A DNA stretch of 40,596 nt, taken from the NCBI RefSeq assembly GCF_004197395.1, contig NZ_SELS01000066.1, forward strand, positions 1 to 40,596. The letters are read 5' to 3'. Below the pieces are notes generated by a model. The model had not been told where the DNA came from. It saw only the letters and a list, made by a program, of their open reading frames with translations, and searched no databases. Shown here one piece after another: positions 25,170 through 32,450 of the stretch. The stretch's first letter is position 1. Each line of letters opens with the position of its first letter. A program made the translations under genes and the position numbers. Origin of the DNA: Paraburkholderia sp. UYCP14C. GTDB taxonomy: Bacteria; Pseudomonadota; Gammaproteobacteria; Burkholderiales; Burkholderiaceae.

Positions 25170-26075
25170 ATGGACAGCACAACACTCTCCCAATCGCCCG
25201 GCAGCCGGGTCTCCCAATATCTCGCACTGACCAAGCCGCGTGTTACGCAGCTTGCGGTGTTCTGCGCGGTCATCGGCATGTTCCTGTCGACGCCGGGCAT
25301 GGTGCCGTGGACGGTACTGATCGGCGGCACCGTCGGCATCTGGCTGCTGGCCGGCGCCGCGTTCGCAATCAATTGCCTCGTCGAGCAGCAGATCGACGCG
25401 AAGATGCGCCGCACGTCGTGGCGTCCGTCCGCGCGCGGCGAAATCACCACCCCGCAGATCCTGCTGTTCTCGGCCGTGCTCGGCGGCCTCGGCATGTGGA
25501 CGCTGTACACGTTCGCCAATCCGCTGACCATGTGGCTGACGATTGCCACGTTCGTCGGCTATGCGGTGATCTATACGCTGCTGCTGAAGCCGGCCACGCC
25601 GCAGAACATCGTGATCGGCGGCGCGTCGGGCGCGATGCCGCCGGCGCTCGGCTGGGCTGCGGTCACCGGTCACGTGCCCGGCGACGCGTGGATCCTCGTG
25701 CTGATCATCTTCGTGTGGACGCCGCCGCATTTCTGGGCGCTCGCGCTGTATCGCCGCAAGGACTACGAAAACGCCGGCCTGCCGATGCTGCCGAACACCC
25801 ACGGCGAAAAGTACACGCGCCTGCATATCCTGCTCTACACGGTGATCCTGTTCGCGGTCACGCTGATGCCGTTCATTTCCGGCATGAGCGGCGTCGTGTA
25901 TCTCGCGGCCGCAGTGCTGCTCGGCGCCGTGTTTCTCGCGTATGCGTGGAAGATCTACCGGGAGTATTCGGACGAACTCGCACGCAGAACCTTCCGTTAT
26001 TCGATCGTCTATCTGTCGTTGCTGTTCGCCGCGCTGCTGATCGACCACTACGCGCGCGTCGTGATCGGCGCGTAA
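25170..26075 (+). CDS. ctaB: Protoheme IX farnesyltransferase (heme O synthase)
   Basis: The 301-residue UbiA-family prenyltransferase attaches farnesyl to heme B to give heme O, the substrate of Cta[21 protein letters not shown] starts the domain; the Asp-rich site is [19 protein letters not shown], and [27 protein letters not shown] is the second conserved loop. I take ATG 25170; GTG 25161, overlapping the ctaA stop by four bases, would add three residues and cannot be excluded. Confidence 0.95.
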   Translation: MDSTTLSQSPGSRVSQYLALTKPRVTQLAVFCAVIGMFLSTPGMVPWTVLIGGTVGIWLLAGAAFAINCLVEQQIDAKMRRTSWRPSARGEITTPQILLFSAVLGGLGMWTLYTFANPLTMWLTIATFVGYAVIYTLLLKPATPQNIVIGGASGAMPPALGWAAVTGHVPGDAWILVLIIFVWTPPHFWALALYRRKDYENAGLPMLPNTHGEKYTRLHILLYTVILFAVTLMPFISGMSGVVYLAAAVLLGAVFLAYAWKIYREYSDELARRTFRYSIVYLSLLFAALLIDHYARVVIGA

Positions 26076-26079
26076 CACC

Positions 26080-26709
26080 ATGCTCAACAACCGCTTTGCG
26101 CGCGTCGCGCGCGCCGCTGTGATGGCTTGCGCGCTCGGCGCGGCGTTGGGCGGCACATTGCTGATGGCCGGCTGCGGCAAGCAGCCACCGGCTTTTGCGA
26201 ATCTCGACATCACCGGCAATACTCAATTCGCCAGCGATTTCTCGTTGCCCGACACGTCCGGCAAGATCCGCACGCTTGCCGACTACAAGGGCAAGGTCGT
26301 TGTGCTGTTCTTCGGCTATACGCATTGCCCGGACGTCTGCCCGACCACGATGGCCGAGCTGTCCCAGGCGTTGCAGCAACTCGGCCCGGAAGACGCGAAG
26401 CGTGTGCAGGTGCTGTTCGTCACCGTCGACCCCGAGCGCGATACGCCGCAGTTGCTCGCGCAATACGTGCCGGCATTCAATCCGAGCTTCGTGGGCTTGC
26501 GTCCCGCCAGCGAAGAGCAGCTCGCGAAGCTGGCGAAAGACTTCCGCGTCTACTACGCGAAGGTGCCGGGCAAGACGCCGGACAGCTACACGATGGACCA
26601 CACGGCCGCGAGCTATGTGTTCGACACGGACGGCAAGCTGCGTCTGTTCGCGCGCGATGGCCAGGGCTCGACGCCGTGGGTGCATGACATCAAGCTATTG
26701 CTTGATTGA
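26080..26709 (+). CDS. SCO1/SenC copper chaperone lipoprotein
   Basis: The 209-residue protein begins with a signal sequence that ends in a lipobox (LLMAGC), so it is probably a lipoprotein facing the periplasm. The thioredoxin-fold SCO domain has YTHCPDVCPTTMAEL (copper-binding Cys-x3-Cys), FVTVDPERDTP and MDHTAASYVFD (third ligand His). SCO proteins insert or reduce copper for the CuA site of CoxB. It follows ctaB by 4 bases and is the last gene of the assembly block. Confidence 0.95.
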   Translation: MLNNRFARVARAAVMACALGAALGGTLLMAGCGKQPPAFANLDITGNTQFASDFSLPDTSGKIRTLADYKGKVVVLFFGYTHCPDVCPTTMAELSQALQQLGPEDAKRVQVLFVTVDPERDTPQLLAQYVPAFNPSFVGLRPASEEQLAKLAKDFRVYYAKVPGKTPDSYTMDHTAASYVFDTDGKLRLFARDGQGSTPWVHDIKLLLD

Positions 26710-26784
26710 CGCGCATCGCAGGCGGCTCTTCATAACGACGCCGCTCACCCCTCTCCGCATCCATCCCCTCTTCGCAACTCGCGC

Positions 26785-27075
26785 TCAGGCCGGAATCGGC
26801 AGATTCAGCCCCGGCGCGAGACGCGTCGTCTTGAACTCCGTCACCTCGTAGCGCGCGAGCTGTTGCTCGGCGAACGGATCGCTCGCAAGAATGCGATCCA
26901 GCCTGTCACGCTCGATACGCACCGCGAGGATGATGCCGCCGTCGCGCGGCACTTTCGGCCCGGCCGCGACGAAGATGCCCGCGTCGAACTGCTTTGCGAG
27001 AAACGCGCGATGGGCGTCGAGCGCATCGTCGATGCGATCGAGCGGGGCGGTGTAGATCAGGTTGATCACATACAT
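26785..27075 (-). CDS. YciI-like protein
   Basis: The 96-residue protein is of the YciI/DGPF ferredoxin-like fold: MYVINLIYTAPLDRIDDALDAHRAFL at the start, then GIFVAAGPKVPRDGGIIL and ILASDPFAEQQLARYEVTEF. Family members are small enzymes or binding proteins with a conserved His/Asp pair; no substrate is known here. I take the ATG ending at 27075; a GTG at 27087 would add four residues. It is convergent with SCO1 and divergent from metQ. Confidence 0.88.
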   Translation of the reverse strand: MYVINLIYTAPLDRIDDALDAHRAFLAKQFDAGIFVAAGPKVPRDGGIILAVRIERDRLDRILASDPFAEQQLARYEVTEFKTTRLAPGLNLPIPA

Positions 27076-27346
27076 GGTCGTTCTCACTGGCGGTTAAATG
27101 GGCCGTGCGCGGCCACGACTCTGGATTATCGGTAAGCCGCGAATTTGGCGTCGCACTGGTAGTCGCGCTCGCGCTTCGCATAACCATATGCAGCAAGGGT
27201 ATTTCCCAACTTGCCGCCCATATGAAACAATTTACAGCTTGGCCGACGGCGCACCAGCACGAACTGGAGCGCCGCCCATTTTCATCCGACTCCGGCATCG
27301 ATCGGAGCCATCGACTCAAACGTCGAACCGCAACAGCGAGAATCAC

Positions 27347-28159
27347 ATGCAGCGCAGAAATATCCTCAAAGCCCTCACCGCCGTCGTCGCCGGTGCGGCG
27401 ATCCTGACCAGCTTCGGCGCGCACGCCGACGACAAAGTCATCAAGGTCGGCACGATCGGCGGTCCCGACGCGCAGATCTGGGAAGTCGTCACCAAGGTCG
27501 CGAAGCGCGAAGGCCTGAACGTGAAGGTCGTCGAGTTCAACGACTACATCCAGCCGAACGCCGCGCTCGACGCGGGCGACCTCGACGCCAACAGCTTCCA
27601 GCACCAGCCGTACCTTGATAGCCAGATCAAGCAACGCGGCTACAAGCTCGTCAACGCGGGTCTCACGTACATCTCGCCGCTCGGCGCGTACTCGAAAAAG
27701 CTGAAGTCGTTGAAGGACCTGCAGCAAGGCGCGAAGGTCGCGGTGCCGAACGATCCGTCGAACGAAAATCGCGCGCTGCTGTTGCTGCAGGCGCAAGGCG
27801 TGATCAAGCTGAAGGACGGCGCGGCCACCGGTGGCAACAACGCGACGCCGCTTGACGTCGTCGACAATCCGAAGAAGATCAGGTTCGTCGAACTCGACGC
27901 CGCGCAACTGCCGCGTTCGCTCGCCGACGTCGACGCCGCCGTCATCAACACGAACTTCGCGCTGGCCGCGGGCCTGCAGCCGACCAAAGACGCGATCGCG
28001 CTCGAAGACATCCACAGCCCGTACGCGAACCTGATCGCTGTGCGCGCGAAGGACAAGGATCAGCCGTGGGTCAAGAAGCTGGTCGCCGCGTATCAGTCGG
28101 AAGACGTGCGCCAGTTCATCAAGACGCAGTTCAAGGGTTCGATGGTGCCGTCGTTCTAA
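27347..28159 (+). CDS. metQ: MetQ/NlpA-family substrate-binding protein
   Basis: The 270-residue exported protein has a signal peptide (RRNILKALTAVVAGAAILTS, cleavage near AHA-DD) and a solute-binding domain typical of the methionine ABC importer: KVGTIGGPDAQIWEVV, GDLDANSFQHQPYLDSQIK, VPNDPSNENRALLLLQAQG and DAAVINTNFALAAGL. It likely binds D/L-methionine in the periplasm. The matching ATPase (metN) and permease (metI) are not adjacent, so it is an orphan that must work with a transporter encoded elsewhere. A very strong terminator follows. Confidence 0.93.
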   Translation: MQRRNILKALTAVVAGAAILTSFGAHADDKVIKVGTIGGPDAQIWEVVTKVAKREGLNVKVVEFNDYIQPNAALDAGDLDANSFQHQPYLDSQIKQRGYKLVNAGLTYISPLGAYSKKLKSLKDLQQGAKVAVPNDPSNENRALLLLQAQGVIKLKDGAATGGNNATPLDVVDNPKKIRFVELDAAQLPRSLADVDAAVINTNFALAAGLQPTKDAIALEDIHSPYANLIAVRAKDKDQPWVKKLVAAYQSEDVRQFIKTQFKGSMVPSF

Positions 28160-28208
28160 GCGACGCGTTCACAGCGATCGCAAGCGCGATCGCATGGCAT
28201 CGGGAAAG

Positions 28209-28239
28209 GCACGCGCCTGTACAGGCGCGTGCTTTTTTT
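28209..28239 (+). terminator. Strong terminator after metQ
   Basis: A perfect 24-base palindrome (GCACGCGCCTGT and complement, 28209-28232) is followed by seven T residues. The T-run reaches the stop codon of the convergent MarR-GNAT gene (28238-28240). Confidence 0.9.
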
Positions 28240-29164
28240 ATAGCTCCAACTCCCATCGTTCGATCATCAGATCATGGCCGAAGAGGTGCTGCGCCACGCT
28301 CCCGGCTAGCTCGAACCCAGCGCGCTCGCAGAGCCGCCGCGGTTCCGCCAATGCGCTCGCGGTGGTCAGCGTGAGCTTCGTGTAGCCCGCGCGCCGCGCA
28401 AAGCGCACGCATTCGCTGAGCAGTTGCGTGCCGATGCCGAGATGCCGTACGTCCGGTTCGACCCACAGCAGGCGCACGCCGGCGACCGTCGTCGAGACTC
28501 CGACGAGGCAGACCGAGCCGACCACCAAACCCTCCTGCTCGGCGATCCAGCACTTCTCGCGCAGTGGATCGTTGCGCTGCGTGTACTCGGCGACGACGCG
28601 CGCGAGCAAGCCCTCGAACGTGTGATCCCAGCCGTACTGAGCGGCGAACCACTGCGCCTGTCGATGCACGAGCCAGCCGCATTCGCCGGCGCGCGGCTGA
28701 CGCAGCACCACGAGCTCGTGCTTCGGCGTGTCGCCGAGCAGGCGCTCGATCAGCTTCATCGCGGCGATCAACTGTTCCTGCGAGAGCGCGCTGAGTGTGT
28801 CGAGCAGGCTGAGTGCTTCGTGGACGGCGGCGGCGTCGAGCGGCGCGTAGGTCGCGTGGCCGTGCTCGGTGAGCGCGATCAGCGACTGGCGCGCGTCGGT
28901 GTCGGACGGGCGGCGGGTGATCAGGTTGCGTCGCTCGAAACTGGTCAGCAGGCGGCTCAGGTAGCCGCTATCGAGCCCGAGTGCGCGCCCGAGCACCGAC
29001 GCGGTCTGCTCGCGGGCGCGCGACAACTCGTGCAGCACGCGCACTTCCGTCAGCGAGAACTCGCTGCGGGCCAGATGCTCGTGCAGAGCACCGATGCAGC
29101 GGGTATAGAAGCGATTGAAGTGGCGGACGGCCTGAGCGCGCCGCAGCGCCTCGGAATCTGTCAA
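28238..29164 (-). CDS. MarR-family regulator fused to a GNAT acetyltransferase
   Basis: The 308-residue fusion has a winged-helix MarR domain (about residues 10-145; LTEVRVLHELSRA, LGRALGLDSGYLSRLLTSFE, RQSLIALTEHG) and a C-terminal GNAT domain (about 155-305) whose acetyl-CoA loop is HLGIGTQLLSECVRFA. Such bifunctional proteins are a known group; the targets are unknown. The start is TTG 29164, preceded by GGGGAG at suitable spacing; there is no ATG at the family N-terminus. It is divergent from the nag regulator, with 368 bases between, and its 3' end overlaps the metQ terminator. Confidence 0.88.
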   Translation of the reverse strand: MTDSEALRRAQAVRHFNRFYTRCIGALHEHLARSEFSLTEVRVLHELSRAREQTASVLGRALGLDSGYLSRLLTSFERRNLITRRPSDTDARQSLIALTEHGHATYAPLDAAAVHEALSLLDTLSALSQEQLIAAMKLIERLLGDTPKHELVVLRQPRAGECGWLVHRQAQWFAAQYGWDHTFEGLLARVVAEYTQRNDPLREKCWIAEQEGLVVGSVCLVGVSTTVAGVRLLWVEPDVRHLGIGTQLLSECVRFARRAGYTKLTLTTASALAEPRRLCERAGFELAGSVAQHLFGHDLMIERWELEL

Positions 29165-29256
29165 GGGCGGCTCCCCGGGGACTTTTTATGTTGGTACAGC
29201 GCACTATATTGGCACGACCCTTATTTACAAAGCCAGTTAATCGCAGCAAGACGCCA

Positions 29257-29330
29257 ACTGGTATTAAACAGGTATTGATCATCGGCATTGATTTGATACC
29301 ACTAGAGGCCGATAACGGCTCGCTGGTATC
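29257..29330. promoter_or_regulatory. Cluster of CTGGTAT-type operator-like half-sites
   Basis: ACTGGTATT (29257-29265), AGGTATT (29270-29276), GATACCACT (29295-29303, inverted) and GCTGGTATC (29322-29330) lie in the gap before the GntR gene; a further ACTGGTATT is at 29459-29467. The spread and repetition suggest binding sites for the GntR regulator. Confidence 0.55.
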
Positions 29331-29447
29331 GTCAATCGAGTGCGATACGGGAAAGTCCTGGTCTGCAAATTCATCCGGAAGAGGCCCTTAAAACTGGCTG
29401 AGAGCCGTGCGCGACAAGGCTTTCCGGCGATTCAGGCCAGCATGGAA

Positions 29448-29483
29448 CCAGTCCGTTGACTGGTATTATGTTGGTTATATAAT
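29448..29483 (+). promoter_or_regulatory. Promoter of the nag operon with overlapping inverted repeat
   Basis: TTGACT (29456-29461) and TATAAT (29478-29483) are 16 bases apart, 50 bases before the GntR start. CCAGT (29448-29452) and ACTGG (29459-29463) form an inverted repeat over the -35 element, so a repressor bound there would block transcription. Confidence 0.7.
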
Positions 29484-29532
29484 GGGCTCTCATTTTTCCA
29501 AGCCGTACTGTTCGCGGCGTCCTTGGAGCCCC

Positions 29533-30267
29533 ATGGAAACTCGCTGGTCCGCATTGATGCCTGACGTGCGCAACGTCACGCCGCTCTACCTGCAGCTCGC
29601 GCGCAACCTGGCGACGGCGATCCATTGCGGCGTCTGGTCGGCCGGCGAGGCATTGCCCTCCGAGCGCACTCTCTCCGATGCGATCGGCGTGTCGCGCATT
29701 ACCGCGCGCAAGGCGATCGAGCTGCTGGTCGAGCAGGGGCTGATCCGGCGCTCGCGCGGCGCGGGCAGCTTCATCACGCCGCGCGTCGAGGATCCGCTGT
29801 CGCGTCTCACCGGCTTCACGAAGAAGATGCAGCAGCGCGGCTTTCGCCCGGATTCGGTGTGGCTCGAACGCGACGTGCGCGCCGCCAATCGCGACGAGTT
29901 GCTGCACCTCGGCCTGACGCCGGGCGCGGCCGTCGCGAGCCTGCGGCGGCTGCGGCGCGCGGACGGCATCGTGATGGCGGTCGAGCATTCGGCGCTGCCG
30001 GTCGCGATCGTGCCCGATCCGCTCGTGATCGGCGACTCGCTGTACAGCTTTCTCGAGCAGCGCGGCGCGGCGGTCGTGCGCGCGTTGCAGCACTTTCGCG
30101 CGGTCAACGCGTCGAGCGAAATCGCCGCGCTGATGGACATCGAGCCGCGCACCGCGCTGCTGGTCATTACCCGTATCGGCTACAGCGCGGATCAACGCGC
30201 GATCGAGCTGACCGACACCTACTGCCGCGACGACTACTACGACTTCGTCGCTGAATTGCGCACCTGA
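29533..30267 (+). CDS. GntR/HutC-family regulator of GlcNAc utilisation
   Basis: The 244-residue regulator has an N-terminal winged helix (LYLQLARNLATAIHCGVWSAG, ALPSERTLSDAIGVSRITARKAIELL) and a C-terminal UTRA effector domain (about residues 95-240) of the HutC subfamily, which binds small sugars such as GlcN-6-P. It stands first in the nag operon and corresponds by position to NagQ/NagR-type repressors. I take ATG 29533; an in-frame ATG at 29482 overlaps the -10 element and is unlikely. Confidence 0.9.
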   Translation: METRWSALMPDVRNVTPLYLQLARNLATAIHCGVWSAGEALPSERTLSDAIGVSRITARKAIELLVEQGLIRRSRGAGSFITPRVEDPLSRLTGFTKKMQQRGFRPDSVWLERDVRAANRDELLHLGLTPGAAVASLRRLRRADGIVMAVEHSALPVAIVPDPLVIGDSLYSFLEQRGAAVVRALQHFRAVNASSEIAALMDIEPRTALLVITRIGYSADQRAIELTDTYCRDDYYDFVAELRT

Positions 30268-30341
30268 GCCGGGCGGCCGCGTAGGCCGCAAGTCCGGCGA
30301 ACGCACTTTTGCCGCATACGTATCACGCACCAGAGAGACTC

Positions 30342-31445
30342 ATGCTGACCGGAAACATACTCACCACCGAAGGGTGGATCCACGGCACGCTCGAATCCGA
30401 AAACGGCCGCATCACGGCACTGTCAGGCGAGCGCGTCGATCCGTCGACCAACGACGCGCCGTACATCCTGCCCGGCTTCATCGATCTGCACGTGCATGGC
30501 GGCGGCGGCGCCGACGTGATGGAGGCCGGCGACGCGATCGAAACGATCACGCGCACGCATGCGGGCTACGGCACCACGAGCCTGCTCGCGACGACGATGA
30601 CCGCGCCGCGCGACGAACTGATGAACGTCGTCGCCGGGCTCGGCAACGTCACGCGGGTACGCACGCCGGGTTGCGCGCGTGTGCTCGGCGTGCATCTGGA
30701 AGGGCCGTACATCAACCCCGGCAAGCTCGGCGCGCAGCCAGACGCGGCGGTATCGGCGGTGATGGACGAGGTGCTCAAGTATCTGTCGATCGCGCCGATC
30801 CGGGTCGTCACCCTCGCGCCCGAGATCGCCGGTCACATGGAGATCATCTCCGAGATGGCGGCGCGCGGCGTACGCGTGCAACTCGGCCATTCGCTCGGCA
30901 CCTATGACGACGCGGTCGCCGCGCTCAAGCACGGCGCGTGCGGCTTCACGCATCTGTTCAACGCGATGTCGCCGCTGCATCACCGCAACCCTGGCCTCGT
31001 CGGCGCGGCGCTCGCGCATGCCGAATACGCCGAAATCATTCCCGACCTGCTGCACGTGCATCCGGGTGCGATCCGCGCCGCGCTGCGCGCGATTCCGCGC
31101 CTGTACGTGGTGACGGACAGCACCTCGGCCACCGGCATGCCCGACGGCGAATACCGTCTCGGCAGCCAGCACGTGACCAAGTGTCTGGGCGGCGTACGTC
31201 TGGCCGACGGCACGCTCGCGGGCAGCACCCTGACGATGGATCAGGCGCTGCGCAATCTTGTCTCGATCGGCTTGCCGATCGCCGATGTATCACACCGTTT
31301 GTCGCGCTACGCCGCCGACTATCTCGGCATCGAGGACCGCGGCCGCATCGCGCGCGGTGCCTGGGCCGACGTGGTCGTATTCGACCGCGAGCTGGCGCTC
31401 GTCGCGACCTACGTCGAAGGAGAAGCCATTGTCGAATATGCTTAA
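30342..31445 (+). CDS. nagA: N-acetylglucosamine-6-phosphate deacetylase
   Basis: The 367-residue amidohydrolase removes acetate from GlcNAc-6-P to give GlcN-6-P. LPGFIDLHVHGGGGADVMEA is the metal-binding entry motif, VLGVHLEGPYINPGKLGAQ the catalytic-loop glutamate, VQLGHSLGTYDDA and FTHLFNAMSPLHHRNPG the other metal and substrate histidines, and YVVTDSTSATGMPDGEY the catalytic Asp. Its 3' end overlaps the start of the SIS gene by 17 bases, indicating coupled translation. Confidence 0.96.
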   Translation: MLTGNILTTEGWIHGTLESENGRITALSGERVDPSTNDAPYILPGFIDLHVHGGGGADVMEAGDAIETITRTHAGYGTTSLLATTMTAPRDELMNVVAGLGNVTRVRTPGCARVLGVHLEGPYINPGKLGAQPDAAVSAVMDEVLKYLSIAPIRVVTLAPEIAGHMEIISEMAARGVRVQLGHSLGTYDDAVAALKHGACGFTHLFNAMSPLHHRNPGLVGAALAHAEYAEIIPDLLHVHPGAIRAALRAIPRLYVVTDSTSATGMPDGEYRLGSQHVTKCLGGVRLADGTLAGSTLTMDQALRNLVSIGLPIADVSHRLSRYAADYLGIEDRGRIARGAWADVVVFDRELALVATYVEGEAIVEYA

Positions 31446-32445
31446 GGAAGCGCTCGCGTCCGCCGCAACGGTCGCCGAGCAGCTCAAAGACACCTCGCGC
31501 GTCGCGGCGCTCGCCGAGAAGCTCGCGCAACAGCCGCGCCATGTCGCGCTGACCGTCGCGCGCGGCAGCTCGGACCATGCCGCCAGTTACTTTGCATCCC
31601 TGACGATGAGCCGCCTCGGCGTGCCGGTCGCGTCGCTGCCGATGTCGGTCGCGACGCTGCAGCAGGCGCCGCTGCAGGTGCGCGATCAGCTTGCGCTGGC
31701 GTTTTCGCAATCGGGCAAGAGCCCCGACCTCGTCGGCACGATGAACGCGTTGCGCGCAGCCGGCGCATTGACGGTTGCCGCGGTGAACGCACCGAGCTCG
31801 CCGCTCGCCGACGCGTGCGAGTGGCATCTGCCGCTCGTGGCCGGTCCCGAGCTGAGCGTGGCGGCGACCAAGAGCTATATCGCGATGCTGTCGATCTCCG
31901 CGCAGCTGGTCGCGCATTGGCAGAACGACGCCGAATTGCTCGGCGCGCTGAATACGCTGCCCAATGCGCTCGAACGCGCGGGCCGGCTCGACTGGTCGAT
32001 GGCCGTCAGCGAGTTGCGCGGCATCGAGCGGATGATCGTGATCGGCCGCGGGCTTGGCCTCGCGATCGCACAGGAAGCCGCGTTGAAGCTGAAGGAAACC
32101 TCCGGCATCCAGGCCGAAGCGTTTTCGAGCGCGGAAGTGCGTCACGGTCCGATGGAACTGATCGACCGCGACTATCCGCTGCTGGTGTTCGCGCCGAGCG
32201 GCCCCGAGCAGGCGGGTCTGCTGCAACTCGCGCACGACATGCGCGCGCGCGGCGCGCGCGTGTTGCTCGCGGCACCCGACGACGTCGCGCAAGCCTCGCT
32301 GCCGCTCGTCTCAACCGCACACGCGGCGCTCGATCCGATCGCCGCCATCCTGTCCTTTTACGTGATGGCCGCGGATCTTGCCGCCGCGCGCGGGCGCAAT
32401 CCCGACGCGCCACGCCATCTCAACAAAGTCACCGAAACTCACTGA
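31429..32445 (+). CDS. nagB-II: SIS-domain glucosamine-6-phosphate deaminase (NagB-II type)
   Basis: The 338-residue protein has two SIS domains (about residues 30-160 and 190-330), like the isomerase half of GlmS without the glutaminase half. VARGSSDHAASYFASL, AFSQSGKSPDLVGT and GRGLGLAIAQEAALKLKET are sugar-phosphate-binding segments; VRHGPMELID is typical. In nag operons lacking classical nagB, such proteins convert GlcN-6-P to fructose-6-P and ammonia. The start is TTG 31429 with AAGGAG (31417-31422) 6 bases upstream; ATG 31438 has poor spacing. Confidence 0.88.
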   Translation: MSNMLKEALASAATVAEQLKDTSRVAALAEKLAQQPRHVALTVARGSSDHAASYFASLTMSRLGVPVASLPMSVATLQQAPLQVRDQLALAFSQSGKSPDLVGTMNALRAAGALTVAAVNAPSSPLADACEWHLPLVAGPELSVAATKSYIAMLSISAQLVAHWQNDAELLGALNTLPNALERAGRLDWSMAVSELRGIERMIVIGRGLGLAIAQEAALKLKETSGIQAEAFSSAEVRHGPMELIDRDYPLLVFAPSGPEQAGLLQLAHDMRARGARVLLAAPDDVAQASLPLVSTAHAALDPIAAILSFYVMAADLAAARGRNPDAPRHLNKVTETH

Positions 32446-32450
32446 CGAGA

